Positions 48,170-61,400 of a stretch of DNA of 64,000 nt are shown here, in pieces. This DNA is from Piper betle. Lineage: Eukaryota; Streptophyta; Magnoliopsida; Piperales; Piperaceae. The notes below the pieces were generated by a model. It was not told where the DNA came from and did no database searches. It worked only from the letters and a program-made list of their open reading frames with translations. Location of the stretch: assembly GCA_033002965.1 (NCBI GenBank), contig JAURVB010013248.1:1-64000 (forward strand), in the 5' to 3' direction. A program made the translations under genes and the position numbers. Position 1 is the stretch's first letter; each line of letters begins with the position of its first letter.

Positions 48170-50353
48170 ATGAAAACGATCCTCGCATCGCAGACCATGG
48201 ACATCCCCGACGGGGTGTCGATCAAGGTGAAGGCGAAGGTGATCGAGGTGGAGGGCCCGCGCGGGAAGCTCGTCCGTGACTTCAAGCATCTGAGCCTCGA
48301 CTTCCAGCTCCTCACCGGCGAGGACGGCAAGAAGAAGCTCAAGGTCGACGCGTGGTTCGGATCACGCAAGACCATGGCCGCCATCCGCACCGCCATCAGC
48401 CATGTGAGCAACCTCATCACCGGCGTCACCAAGGGGTACCGCTACAAGATGCGTTTCGTCTACGCCCACTTTCCCATCAACGCTAGCATCACCGGCGCCA
48501 ACGCCAACATCGAGATCCGCAACTTTCTCGGCGAGAAGAGGGTATGGGCTCTTTTCTGTTTTGTTCTACTTTTTCTCTCTCGAAAGTTTGGTTTTTTATT
48601 TGTTTGAGCGGATTTTGATTGCTACTGGTGTGAAATTGTCCAAAGGATGAATTTTTTTAGTTGTTTGAGTAGTTTGTCATTGCAACTAGTATGAGTATGA
48701 TCTTGTTGTTGTTGTCTTGGAGATTGTGATTGTAGTATGTGGTTTCATCATACTTTTGATGTGCTTAACGCACAACGTGCTAATTAAGTGATTTTGTTCA
48801 TTGCTTATTGTACTTGTAATAGATTGTACATGTTGATGATGTTTCGAAGTTGTATATTTTGTGATTATCTATGTTTTGCTTATGTTGCTGCAGTTACATT
48901 CATGGAACCATTTTACTGAAATTCAACAAATTTGCATATTATTAGTTTTTGAACTTGTTTAGTGTTTGTTATCGTGCATTCATAATCTATGTAGCCCTTG
49001 TGTTGTTGCAATGATTGTTCAAAACTTGCTGCTGGAAATTATGGAATTTGCAAATTTTGTATTTGGCGATATCTATGCAATCCTTATGTTGCTGCTGTGA
49101 TAATGATCAAAACATGTTCCTCAAAATTATGGAATTTGCAAGTTAGGATTTGATTCATTGCCTGCTTTTTGAACTTGTTTAGTGTTTGTCAATTGTGCAT
49201 TTTGTGTTAATCTATGGTAGTCATTGTGTTATTGTAGTGATATTGACTAACACATATTCCTGGAAATTGTGGAATTTTCAAATTTTTGAGATTTGATTGA
49301 TGCTGTTAATATTGTCTGTCAATTGTGCATTTTGGTGATTATACATGTAGTTCTTTTGTTATTGCAGTGATATTGATCAGATCATGCTCTTATTATGTGA
49401 AACAGATGCAAAATTTTTAAGATTTGATTAATTTTTTACCGTGGTTTGCTCTGGCTGAACTTTTAGATGGTGTTTGTCAATTATGCTTGTGATGTTGATC
49501 ATAAAACATACTCGAGGAAGTTATGGAATTTGTAAATTTAGAGATTTTATCCTTGGCTTTCCATGCTTATCATTGATTGAACTTGTTAATGCGGCTAGTC
49601 TTTGCTTTTTGTGATTACCAGTGTATCTCTTTTTATTTTGATGTGTGAATAAGTTTTTTTATTGATATTTACTAATGTAGAGAATTTGGCCATCTGAATG
49701 TGCAGAGTAGTACGAGTTGTTTGGCTGTGATAATGTTTAAATATTTACAAATTTTACTTCATATCGATGTTTTATCATAGGAATTAGGAAACATGGTCAG
49801 TTATGATTTCATTCTATTCTGTTTGATGTTTAAGAATTGTTGATACGACATAATGTTGCTTGGTTATGCGATTATTATCTCCATAATTATGTCATAAGGT
49901 GATTCTCAATATATGAAATAAATACTTATGTTTTGGAATCTGTTTAAATTTATTTATTTTTATGAAAATTGACTTGATTTTGTTTTTCTGAACGCTGGGT
50001 GTAAGTTGCATTGCCTGTTTGCAAATGCTCGTTGTAATTTTTAATTCTATTGGACTGCCCAGGTACGTAAAGTTGAAATGCTTGAAGGTGTATCAATCAC
50101 CCGTTCTGAAAAGGTCAAGGATGAGCTGATTTTGGAGGGTAACGATATTGAGCTTGTATCAAGATCCGCTGCATTGATTAACCAGGTAAAGTCTTATTCA
50201 ATATTTGGCCTTGAATCTAAACCTTTTTTAGCTTTTATGATACTTCATTTTTTATTGTGGAAACAGAAATGTCATGTCAAAAACAAGGATATCAGAAAAT
50301 TTCTTGATGGTATTTATGTTAGCGAGAAAGGAACCATTGCCGGGGAAGAGTGA
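48170..50353 (+). CDS. RPL9: 60S ribosomal protein L9 (uL6)
   Basis: Three exons, all phase 0: 48170-48541, 50063-50185 and 50267-50353, with GTATGG/CCCAG and GTAAAG/AACAG splice ends. The product is 193 aa, the usual size. Diagnostic segments are [20 protein letters not shown] at the start, then [50 protein letters not shown] and [15 protein letters not shown]. The protein sits in the large cytosolic ribosomal subunit near the sarcin-ricin loop/stalk base. Exon 1 is very GC-rich (third-position C/G), exons 2-3 are not; such a 5' GC gradient is common in monocots. Intron 1 (1.5 kb) is T-rich with loosely repeated ATTATGGAATTTGCAA phrases. No lesion. Confidence 0.97.
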
Positions 50354-53300
50354 TGAGTTGTTCTCTTGACACCCTGATAGCCTACCGTTAATGTTTTGTG
50401 GGAATTTTTGTTTGGAATTTTGTTTCGTTTTGTTTCTATGCGGACGGAGTTGTTTCCATTTAGTAGGTCAGACAGGTTGAGCAGTGTTAATGTGGGTCAT
50501 ATACACTACTTGTTAATTGCTTATTAGTCGTATCAATCAATGTTTTTGTGATTTTTAAATAAATATTCATGTTTTCGGTCAGTTGCTGCCTTCCTGGTCT
50601 CGTCTGATTAAACTTTGGAATGATAGTAGATGCTGTTTATTGTAATATCTCTTGTTTAAAGTTGGCACTTTCGGAAGGTGTGGTTGTGGTATGCGGATGC
50701 CAACGATTAGAGCAGACCTGTCTATTCAAATAAGTGCTGTTTATTCAAATAAGTGCTCTACTCACTGTAAGGCCCTTGCAATTCAATTATTGCTCCAATG
50801 CCGCAAGATTGGAGTGCTTGATGATGATCAGCATTTCATTTGAGAAGAGGAGTCAGTTGGACGCTGAGCTGCCAAACCAGGGTTTATAATCTGCTCATAT
50901 AAGAATTGGATGATCTATCTGTGACTAGGCGTCCACGGGCATTTCTGTTTTGGAGATCATGATCATGATCTGGTGGCCATTCACATGGTTTAAACCGTGG
51001 AAGCCATCAGCCGATGAATTTTTGCTCGGTTTTCGGTAATGCCTGAGACAATTTATGGGAGGTTTAAATTTTGCTGGGTTTTTGAAAATGCCGGAGACAC
51101 GGTTCGATGGGAGCTTTAAATTTTGGCACGGACTCGAAACCGAAACCGAAACCGAAACCGAGAGATGTAAAAAGCCCTAATCCTCCAACAGCCCTACTCA
51201 TTCCTCCTTTCCGTGCCTGTACACTTCTACTTTTTCGATCCTTTCCTCCGCCCAACCGCTCCTATCTTCTCCGATGTCTCCCTCTGCCCTCCTTCCCCTT
51301 TCACCTTACCCCTAACCCTTAACCCCTTGTGGCTCTGCTCTCTCCCCATCTATCTCTTTTCATCTCCTCCATTTGATTGCCAACCGGGGCCATTTCGGCC
51401 TCGTCAAGGCCGACTTGTTGGTGCTCTCTTGCCCTAATCTTCCCTGAATACAAATCAAACTTCCTAATCAACTTGTTCAACTTAGAATGCTAAGTCGATG
51501 TTAACCCACTTTGATGAAAAAAATATGCTTTTACACCACTACACCAACTCTATATGCAAATCTTAACCACCACTCTTAAGTGGGTAAAATTGACAACCCT
51601 TGTAAATATCAAGTCGTACTACATAAATATCAAGGTCGACTTGTTTGCTTTCTATTTTGCTTCGGTCAATAATTTTTCCAATTTGTGATTATGCAACTTC
51701 TTTGATTTCATTTTCTCAAATGATTTGCCCTTGTTCTTTAAGATTAAAGAAGCTCAGTGCTGTAACTTTTGAAGGGACTACACTAAAACTGTCATCATGA
51801 AAACGCAAGAAAACTTTTCCTCGTTCACCCCAGTTCACTGCTGGCAAGTCTCCTGACCCCGTGATATTCTTTTATTAGAAGCACGACCTCATTCTCATGG
51901 CCAAGTTTCTCCAAAAACCACTTTCCAAAATGATCACTTTGATGCAATGGAAGACACTGTTGATTTTAGTCTTTCGTGATACCTCTCTTGGTTTTTTTGG
52001 CTAAGATCAAGTGCAAATTTAGTGTTGTGTGACGCAATGGAAATGTGTTGCATATCGCGAAGTCATGAAAGCTCAAACACTGTCTCAACATGTCTCCTAC
52101 ACTACCACACTGCCATTTCCCAGTAGACCATCCTCCTATCCTCCATAAGGATCAGTTGCTGCGTTCATATCTTCATAGCTTTAGCTTCTTGCCTATGCTA
52201 TGTAGAAGAAATGCTATTATATTGGAATATTACGCTCAAATCACACAGTACACTGTTTCGTGTATGATAGGATGATCGTTGATTTGTATAAAACTAACTT
52301 TGTATGAATTTTTGTTTTCAGTGAACAGATAATAACAGGGAATGAAGAAGAGATGAAATGAGAAGATTGGAAAGAAGAGTTGATAGAAATTTGAGAAAGG
52401 AAGAAGTAGAGGAATGAAGAAGAAGAATTAAGAAGTCAGAGGAGTTGCAGAGAAGAGGGAATTTGGGGAAGAAAGAGTTCCAATTTCATTGCTTAAGATT
52501 TCAAGAACAAAACTCCCACCCCTTTCTACACTTTTTTGTGCATGTAGATAGAAATGTAAACTCAAATTCAAATACAGATCTTTTTGGTCTTTTTATAATT
52601 TAAAAAAGTAAATGTAAAATTTTAGTGGCTACTTAACTAACTGTTTTGCCACCAATCGTAATCTGGTCACACATTATAACCGGTGACCACGCCGAGATCG
52701 TATCAGTGTACTCTTGTCTGCCATATTTTTTTATGGGTCTGCACTGAATTGGTAAGCTATACTATGATACCTGCTTTGAAGATGACTTCATGGGAAGAAC
52801 TAATGGCCAGGCAAATCCAATGTATTAACAAGCAAAAGAATTTTCAATGGTGAAGCATTCATTCCGTGTCTGCATCATAGGTGAGTCGTGTGTGTGTTCT
52901 TTTTGAGATGAGCTTGTGATCCGTGAGCACAAAATTTGGAGAAAATGAGCATCTTTGTCTTGATTGGCTCTATCCAAGGCTTACATTTTGGTGCCTCCTC
53001 TGTCCATTGCATTTGTTCTGCAAATGGCGGAACAAAATTAAAGTTGGCCTGGTTGGTTTCTTTTCCTAACGTGCTGTAAACGTTATCATTTTGCTTTCAA
53101 AAAAAACGAAAAAGAACTTCTAAGCATTGTCTTTATCATTTGAGCGTGGTTGATCTTCCCCTACGAGGTTCTTCTCATACTTCATCATTTTTACACTTTT
53201 TACTATTCATATAAAGTATGTGTTTCTGGGCATGTATTTTGACAGAGGGGTGCGATTCCTCCTTGTCAATATTATTGTTTGTAGGAATGTTTATCATCGC

Positions 53301-54060
53301 GGGTTCAAGCTTGGATAAAGGAGAAGAGTTAGAGTTAGAGTTAGAAAACACATCCAGTTTTCAAAACTTTTTAATACCTTTATTGGACGTTATTTTAATT
53401 AGAAGTCCAATATTTGAAGAGAATTTTAAATTAATTGAAACTTTTATTAATGATAGAATAACCTTTATAACCTTCATTAAAATTGTGTCTATTAGGAAAT
53501 ACATAATATATTAGGAATTTTATTAATATTTTTATAAATAAGACCCTGTTTATAATCAACGTTAATTAACTTCTCCCCACATCAACGTTGATACAAGAGA
53601 GGATGTCAGCGCTGGGTTAGGGGATGTAGGCTGAGTAGGTAGGCTTTCTAATTGCTTCGTTAAAATTGTCACCCAAAGAGTAAACCATTAATGTATCTAT
53701 TCTCTCCCAGACAGACACTACTTGAAATTTACAGGTGAAATAATGGTAGGTCCTTATAAAACAGTACTACAAGGGACAGGTGTGTGATACAAAATTGGGG
53801 CAAGTTTTATTGGGACAAATAATGCAAGTTTGTGGCAGCTCAAGAACATCTCCAAAACACTTGCAAAATGGAGACTCTTGACTTGACAAGCAGCAGCCCT
53901 GTTCAAAACGTGCCTGTTAAATCCCTTTCGAGTAGAGATTGTGGCCTTTGATAGTGTCGCAAGTGGACTATTTGATGGCATTTGTTTCCCAAGTGCAACT
54001 GTTGTAGTGGGTGCAGGGATAAGGAATTATCCATGTGCTTTTTAGAGCACAAAACGAGTA
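50354..54060. other. Intergenic, RPL9 3' region then no supported gene
   Basis: The RPL9 3' UTR probably ends by about 50580. The rest has only short ORFs. The purine-rich segment 52320-52490 (AGAAGAAG runs) and the segment 53080-53110 ending in an A-run are noted without assignment. Small tandem repeats at 51020-51165 are listed separately. Confidence 0.5.
51020..51165. repeat. Approximately 50-bp tandem duplication followed by (CGAAAC)n
   Basis: Copies from 51020 and 51069 both begin TTTTGCT(C/G)GGTTTT and contain AATGCC.GAGACA, TGGGAG and TTTAAATTTTG; a third start is at 51117. About four CGAAAC units follow at 51134-51158. Confidence 0.75.
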
Positions 54061-54069
54061 GGAGCTTTC

Positions 54070-54076
54070 TATAAAA
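54070..54076 (+). promoter_or_regulatory. TATA box of the UMAMIT gene
   Basis: TATAAAA, 57 bp before the ATG at 54133, giving a predicted leader of about 30 nt. Confidence 0.65.
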
Positions 54077-54132
54077 TGGTGCAGGATGCTGCCTAAACTC
54101 TGCAATATTCGATAGCTTCCCCTTGAGAAGTC

Positions 54133-56292
54133 ATGTCTGCTTTGGAGATTTTCAATGAACAAAGAGCTTCTCTTGCCATGATCTTAATGCAAATTTTGTA
54201 TGCAGGGCTGGCTTTGCTCTCAAAGACAGCTTTGAACAAGGGAATGAGCCATTTGGTGTTTGTGTTTTATAGACAGGCTATAGCCACACTTGCCTTGGCA
54301 CCTTTTGCCTTTGCTTTAGAGAGGTATGGAACCAATATTTTTTCATCCACATAATTACAAAAACTAATCTCTTATATCTTCTACCTAACACCCATAAACG
54401 TGGAGAAAAGGTTAGTAGACTAGGATCTATAGGATTACAAATTACAAATGACAAAGACACCAAATGTCGTCCTTTGTCCGACCTTGAGACCGCGCAATGC
54501 ACAGGCACTTACAGAGTTAAAAAATTGATTCTTATCTTTCTTGCAGGAAAAATTCTTCTCGTCTCTCATTTGTGACTTTTTGCAAGATGTTCTTTCTTTC
54601 TCTTTTTGGGTAAGGACAAAAAGCAAGAATGTGTGCTTGGTAGTATTAGTATATGTTTTTCTGTAAAAACTAACATATATTACATGATTTATTGACTTAC
54701 TTGCAGACTTACCATGAGCATGGATCTCTACTATATGGCTCTTCGCCACACATCTGCTACTTTTGCGAGTATTGCCACTAATATGATTCCGGGCTTCACT
54801 TTTCTCATTGCCATTATATTTAGGTACTTGAGATTTGTGGTCAAAACATACCAAAAACTTAAAACTGCAGCAGATATTTGCACTAAATTTTTTTGGTAGA
54901 GAAACAAAGATTAAGCAACTTGTGACAACAGGATTGAGATGGTAGACGTCAGATCAAGGAGTGGTCAGTTCAAGATAATTGGAGTAGTGTTATGTCTTGG
55001 AGGTGCCATGACTTTGAGCTTCTACAGAGGCCCTCCATTGAAACTGCTACCTTGGAATAACCAAGCAAGTTTGGCAACAGCCAGTGGGAATGCTTCTAAT
55101 GCATTTGGAGAGGAGGGGCAGGTGAAAGGACCATTGTTCATGTTGGCTTCTATCATCATTTTCTGCGTATGGATTGTCATGCAGGTTAAGATCATTCTTC
55201 ATCTCTTGTATTATTATATGTTATATGTATGAGGCTCCAACCATTTCTCATGATTGTATGCAGGGGAGAATGTTGAAGGATTATACAGCCAAGTTTTGTT
55301 TTACCGCTCTGCAATGCTTCTTGAGCTCCATTCAGTCATCTGCAGTAGCGTTGATCTTTGATAGAAATCCAAGTTCATGGAGATTGGGCTGGGACATTAA
55401 GCTCCTCTCTGTAATTTACTGTGTATGATAACATCCTTCCTCCACGTATTTTTTAACTGTTTTTTTGTATAATTCAATATTTTACGTCACAAACCCTACC
55501 AAGTCCATTGCCGGTTTTAAAGCTCAGAGAAAGGTCTGGCGTGAAGCAGGGCATCTGGCTATTAAAATTCTGTCATTTATAATCACATGAATCTTCAATT
55601 AATCTCTCTTTCCAGGACATCTTCTTTCTGAGATAAGATGGGAAAAAATAAAAAAGATTTTGTCATCTGATGTCAAAACTTTACTAGTGCGGATTAGTTT
55701 ATCATGGGTTTTTTTTTGTAGTTAAGATTAAATGTGAAAGTGGTGATATAAACTCGAAACATGATGTTGATGTTGTAGATTTATAGTTTGAACAGGAACA
55801 ATAGTAACCTAAAAGAAACCCAATGGGTGCAGGGTGCTGCAGTCAGTGGGTTGTCCTTCTGGTTACAGACATGGTGTATTGAGCAAAAAGGACCAGTCTT
55901 TGTGACCATGTTTTATCCACTTTGTCCTCTTATAACTGCTATAGTATCTGCCATGATCTGGGCAGAGCTCCTCCACTTGGGCAGGTTTGTATTACACGGA
56001 AAGCATGTTTACTACTTTGCACTACAATATCTCTTTAAATCCAAAGCAAGTCACTAAATTATTTTTCTGGCAATAACATCAAGAGACTATTTCTTTCAGT
56101 TTTTTGTTTTACTATCAGTTGTAATTAGACCTTTATATATGGTTTGTTAATTTGTTTGATAACTCTTCTTCTTTCAGTGTTCTTGGTGGGATATTCATTG
56201 GGGGGGGGCTTTACTGTGTGGCATGGGGAAAGATGAGGGAGGTGAGAGTGAAGCAGGTCCAAGAGGAAATTGATCAGAATTTACAGCCTTGA
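54133..56292 (+). CDS. WAT1-related/UMAMIT (EamA) membrane transporter
   Basis: Seven exons with GT/AG ends and consistent phases: 54133-54323, 54547-54609, 54707-54823, 54932-55184, 55264-55422, 55833-55984, 56178-56292. The product is 349 aa, typical for the family. Two EamA halves are legible. The first has LMQILYAGLALLSKTALNKG, VFYRQAIATLALAPFAFALE, and LYYMALRHTSATFASIATNM with IIGVVLCLGGAM. The second has GPLFMLASIIIFCVWIVMQ, KLLSVIYCGAAVSGLSFWLQ, KGPVFVTMFYPLCPLITAIV and IFIGGGLYCVAWGKMRE. About ten membrane helices are expected. Relatives move amino acids or auxin-related solutes across plasma or vacuolar membranes; this one's substrate cannot be read from sequence. A nine-G run near 56209-56218 encodes three glycines in frame. 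The decayed paralogue at 42-44 kb is in opposite orientation. Confidence 0.95.
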
Positions 56293-57236
56293 TTTACTTT
56301 GTTAGACCCTTGTGTCCTTGATTGCCTGCACTCTGGTTAACAAGAAGCCAACTGTTACTGTTCACCAACAAAGTTCAAGATAAAGAAGATCAATAGCAAG
56401 AGCGCCAATATTTGAATGCTGCAAAATGATAGGATTACTGTGAATAGTGGGCATTTGGGGTTTCAAGCAAGAGAGCAATTATAAGTGTTTCTATTTAAAA
56501 ATTATCATTAATTATCTTCTTTTCCAAAGTGTGTGTATCTGAGTGAGCTAGTAGAATCAGCAGAGTAAGTTTGTAAAGGTATTATTAGGTAATAAAATGA
56601 TATTTGACTTAAGCCCACTATAAGCTAACAAGGCCATTAAAGTTTACATTCAAATAATTGACTGAACAGGACAAATACACATTTTTTTGTGTTAAAAATA
56701 ATAAATAAAAATATATCCATGTGATTTGCTTGAATTAATTTGGACTGATATTTATAATTGTATCACCTAGCCTGAATATATACTAAGCAGTCTCAAAATA
56801 AAATAGCTTTAATTATTTGTATTTTATCATAGTTTTATATTATTTTTTATCTTTGATTCAATAGAAGTTCCCTTGAATTGAATCCAATATCATCATCCCT
56901 CATTCTCCCTTTATAGTCTGCGCCTATTGCATTTGATCAAATGTTCTTATCAGTACTTATAATACATGCATAAGAGTTCCAATTTGCTGTTCTTATAAGA
57001 AAAATCTTCCTTTCCATGTGGTGAAATTGAAGATATTTTTGTAATTTTAAAAGGTAGTTGAGAAACAGAGGACACGTGGAACAATCTGGTCCAAGAAAAT
57101 TATTCCTGGTCGGCAGACTAGTAAATTGGATACCATGCATAATGCATGTGTATACTACACATATAATGTGTGCAAGTCCAGCCATTCATGGTATATATTT
57201 TTATATATATATACTACTCATATAATGTGTACAAGT
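56293..57236. other. Intergenic downstream of the UMAMIT gene
   Basis: 3' UTR side, then AT-rich sequence. A direct repeat of TACTACACATATAATGTGTGCAAGTCCA at about 57152 and (TACTACTCAT...) 57210 is about 59 bp apart. No gene. Confidence 0.5.
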
Positions 57237-57790
57237 CCAACCCTAACTTCTACCTATAAGTCTTCAATTTGAAGACCTCCCATCTAAGCTATCCCACTAA
57301 TTTGTTATTATGTTGAATATAAATAAATATAATTAATTACAAATAAACTTATTAGTGTGTATATATATATATATATATATATAAAGATTATCTTAGTCGG
57401 GGGTAAATAATATTTATATCTCAAACTTTAATCTTGATCGTTCAATTTTAAGGATGACCTAAATTTGATAAAAAATAAAAAAAATAAAACACCCTCACTG
57501 CCACCATCATTTACTACGTAATTAACAATAATAATTATTTATGATTTTTAATGTATTTTGAGTAGACAAGTAATATTATGCATATTATTATATTATTTTA
57601 TTGAGTCGAGTATGAGTCGAGATACAAGTCGATTTTGAGTTATAACCGAGTCGAGTCAAGTCGAACACTGCCTTGCTCAAATTTAACTCGTATGATTGAG
57701 TTTGAATTCGAGTATTTAAATGTCTAATTTCGAGTTGAATTGAGATGAGCCAAATGCTAAATGCTCAGGCTCGCTCAATTAGCAGCCCTA
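57237..57790. mobile_element. hAT-type GAGCTCGA element, left end truncated
   Basis: The right end GCTCAATTAGCAGCCCTA at 57773-57790 and the GAGTCGAG-rich zone at 57596-57720 match 46145-46728 in the same orientation. The decayed A-box side of the tRNA-like module lies at about 57260-57310 and (TA)n at 57358-57382. Between them sits an AAACTTTAATCTTGATCG...AAATTTGATAAAAAATAAAA motif (57423-57490). The left end is cut near the B-box, so no target duplication can be shown. Confidence 0.7.
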
Positions 57791-59030
57791 AGTCCTTCAA
57801 CCAAACCCTATTAAACATTCAACAATAATTGTTAACACTTGGTTAAATGGATTGTGACCCAAATTAATGTTTCATTGAGCAGCTTAAATGGTCTGCCCAC
57901 AAGAGCCATTGCAAAACAGAAACCAAGGCAAAACCTTTTGAATTGATCATATTCATTGCAATTATGAAAAAAATCTGCAAATCAAGGTCATTATAATAGT
58001 TCATAAATTTGGTCTTGAACGAGCATTTTTGCACCATATCAATGCTCACTAGGAACTCAAAAGAATGGCTACTGTCAATTAAGAAAACCTTTTATTTCAA
58101 AGCTTACCTAGCTAGGTCAGGATGGTTATTCTTAATTAAGTGGATAGGGCAAACTTGCAATTGATTAGAGGTGACTTAACTTGTCATCAGTGGATAGTTT
58201 AATTTACGATTGATCAATAATGATAAATGTGCATGAGCAAATGATTATGGATTAAGTGAATTGTATTTGATTCATTGCACAACTACTAAGACCTTGACAT
58301 CATTTTTTGATTTTATATTGATAACAAACTTCTTTGATAGTTTAGGGCTTTAATTTGATCCTTAAAATCGGAATTGGTTTCTTAAAAGCCTTGGATGGAC
58401 ATAGTCATGACTTATTTTGAATTAACTAATTAACTAAATTTCTCCGTATGCATATGTACATATTAGTGGTTGACAATATTAAAGGTTTAGCTTAAAATAT
58501 ACAACAAAATTGTGGAGAAAAAAGAGTGACAAAAAGTAGCATGGAGAAAAATAAAATGATGAAAAGTTGACTCCCCTCCACTCAAAAAACTTTATGAGTC
58601 GACTTCACTTCATAATTTGTTGAGTCAAACTCTATACATGACTTCATAATGATTGATTTAATAATTGATTCTCTAAGTTAAATCATAAATATTATCAAAA
58701 TATATTATTTTTTTAGATTAATTAAATTAACATTTTTAAGTAATGCAAATCATATATTTAGTAAATTTAAGAGTCAAAATATCAGTATATGCTAATTTTA
58801 TATAATTATTTATTTACATAATTAAAAATTTATTATAAATGGCTCAAAGTAGGCTTAGAGTCAACTCTACTCTATTACATGTCGAGTTAGGCCATTATTT
58901 TAAGTTTTTAAACTATAACTGCACCACCAAGGTGGACCTTGAATTTCGCCACATCCTCCCAGCTCGCTCAAACAATATTGATCTTTTTGGTTGTACAGTC
59001 ACTTCTTACCAATGTCATGAGAATATATAT
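57791..59030. other. AT-rich intergenic, nothing recognised
   Basis: No ORF or repeat of note except mild GAGTCGAC/GAGTCAA phrases at 58597-58660. Confidence 0.5.
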
Positions 59031-59039
59031 ACAGAGTCG

Positions 59040-61400
59040 AGCTATAGTGCGCTGCATGAAAATGCAGCGCATTGGCAGCGCAACAAGTCTGGGCCATTGG
59101 ATGAAAATCAACGGCCCGGATTTATTATTTTTTACCCTCTCCCTCTCCCCTTGTTCACGCCGCCCCCGGCCTGGTCCCGGCCCCGTCCCGCCTCCGCCCG
59201 TAGCCCTCCCCCCCACCTGCCCTTTTTCCCCCCGCCCCGTCCGCCGTCGCGCCCCAAGCCCGCAGCCTTCCCCACCTGCCCCGTTTGCCCCCTCGCCCCG
59301 CCGACCCCAGCCCGCAGCCCTCCCCGCCTGTCCTGTGTTCCGCACCCCGCCTGGTTCCCTGCACCCCAGCCGCCTGTTTCGCCCCACCCCTGCCACAGCC
59401 CCGCTCGCCCCTGCCCCGTTTCCGCCACCCTCCCCGGCCGCCCGTTTTGCCCCCACCCCTGCCGCCGCCCAGCTCGTCAACCGAGCTCCTCCCCGCCGTC
59501 TGCTGCCCTGGCCACCTCCACGCCGTCGTCACCTGCATTACCGCCGGCGGTGGCGTGACAAAACACACGGGGAATGGAGGAGCGATGGTCATTTCGTAAT
59601 AAAAATTTGACTCGCTCCCGACTCGTGTCAAATTTACGAAATAAATTTTAAAAATAAAATATAATAAAATAAAAACTTGACTCGCTCCTTGCTCGAGTCA
59701 ATTTTAAAATAGAATTTACTAAAATTTTAAAATAAAATAACATAAAATAAAAATTTGAATCGCTCCCCGCCGACGCCGCCGCTTGCCGACCGCCCTCCCT
59801 GCCACCACCCACACCCTACCCCGCCCCCTGCCCTCCCCGCCCTCCCTGCCACCCCCTAACCCCCTCTCCGCCCGTTTCGCCACAACCGTGCACCGATGTC
59901 ATGTGCAACACCGCTGACGGTGCCGCGAAAAACAACGGGGGCGGGCGGGAGGAGAGGCGATGGTAATTTCGTAATAAAAATTTAACTCGGTCATGAGTCA
60001 ATATTACAGAAATAAATATTAAAATAATTTTAAAAAACAAAATATTATAAAATAAAAACTTGACTCGCTCCTGCTCGAGTCAATATTACAAAATTGATTT
60101 TTAAATTTTTTCTAAAAATACAAACCCATAAAATAAAAACTTGACTCGCTCTCGCATGTGATCGATCATGACTCAAGTTAATATTATGAAATAAATTTTA
60201 AAAAAATATAAAATAATTTTGTAATAAAAACTTGACTCAGTTCTGTTAAGGGCCGAATCAAATTTTTATTATAAAATTATTTTAAGTTTTTTAAAATTTA
60301 TAAAATTTTATTTATTTCCTAAGATTTCTTAAAATTTATAATAATTTCGTAATAAAAATTTGACTCAATCTCAACTCGAGTCAATAATATGAAATAATTT
60401 TTTAAAAAAATAAAATAATTTTGTAATAAAATCTTGACTCGATCTTGATTTGAGTCAATAGTATAAAATAAATTTTTTTAAAAGAATAATTTCATAATAA
60501 AATTTTGATTCGTTCTTGACTCGAGTCAATAGTACGAGATAATTTTTTTAAAAAATAAAATAATTTATTAATAAAAACTTGATTCGATCTCGACTTGAGT
60601 CAATAGTATGAAATATATTTTTAAAAAAATAATTTCCTAATAATTTCCAAATTTTTATTTTATAGGATTTTATTTTTTAAATTATTTTTAATATTTATTT
60701 CATAATATTGACTCGGGACCGAGTCAAATTTTTATTACGAATTTGCCATCCCCCTTCCACCCCGCCCTCCTCCACCAGCCCCTCGTTTTTCGTGCCACCA
60801 TCGGCGGTGCTGTTGGTGATGCCAGCGTGGGGTGGGGCCGAAACGGGCGGAGAGGGGAGGGAAACGGGGCGACAGGGGGAGACGGTGCGGGGTGGGGGCG
60901 AAACTGGGGGAGGGAGTTAAAACAGGGTAGGGGGTGAAGTGTGGCCTTGGTGGCTCGGTCGGATGGGCACCCGACAGCGGCAGCGGGGCGGGGGCGGGTG
61001 GGGGCGGGCTGTGAGAAGGGGGAAACAGGGGAGGGCAAAGGCGGCCGGTGTGGGGGGGGAACGGGGCGGGCGGGGTGGGGCCGGGGCTACGGGGACGGTG
61101 ACGCCCGGGGGTGATGGCGGGGGTGCGACAGCAAGGAGCGGGGACGGCGATGCCCGCGGAGGGGGCGAATACGGTGGGGGGGGGATGGGGGAAACGGCGG
61201 GGGAGGGCACGGCAAGGGCGGGCAGGGCAGCGGCAGCTGCCGGGTCGGCGGTGGCGGGCGGGAAGAAGCAGGAAAGGGGGCCTGATTTGCTTGGGGGCGT
61301 AGAAGGATGGGGGAGCCATTGGATTTCGATCCAACGACTCCCCTTCAATACACTGCCTATGCGCTGCAAAATATTGCAGCGCATAGTAACAAAATTTTAT
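59040..61400. mobile_element. Unclassified element bounded by inverted hairpin modules
   Basis: The left module has a perfect hairpin (59048-59071, arms TGCGCTGCAT/ATGCAGCGCA, loop GAAA) and then an imperfect one (59091-59117, GGGCC..TTGGAT/ATC.AACGGCCC). The right module repeats both in inverse order: CCATTGGAT/ATCCAACG at 61316-61336, then TGCGCTGCAA/TTGCAGCGCA at 61360-61383. Inside each module lies a strand-polar C-rich tract (C-rich on the plus strand at 59140-59500, G-rich at 60800-61310), then palindromic AT-rich units. So the whole 2.3-kb segment is one long imperfect inverted repeat. It codes for nothing I recognise; the long Pro/Arg/Gly ORFs follow from the C/G bias. Class unknown. 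Confidence 0.6.

Noticed and set aside
48118..48432. Minus-strand ORF opposite RPL9 exon 1
   Set aside because: Antisense shadow caused by high GC content of the conserved exon.
52320..52490. Purine-rich segment as a possible gene or polypurine tract
   Set aside because: No flanking LTR or ORF; GAAGA-rich composition alone is not evidence.
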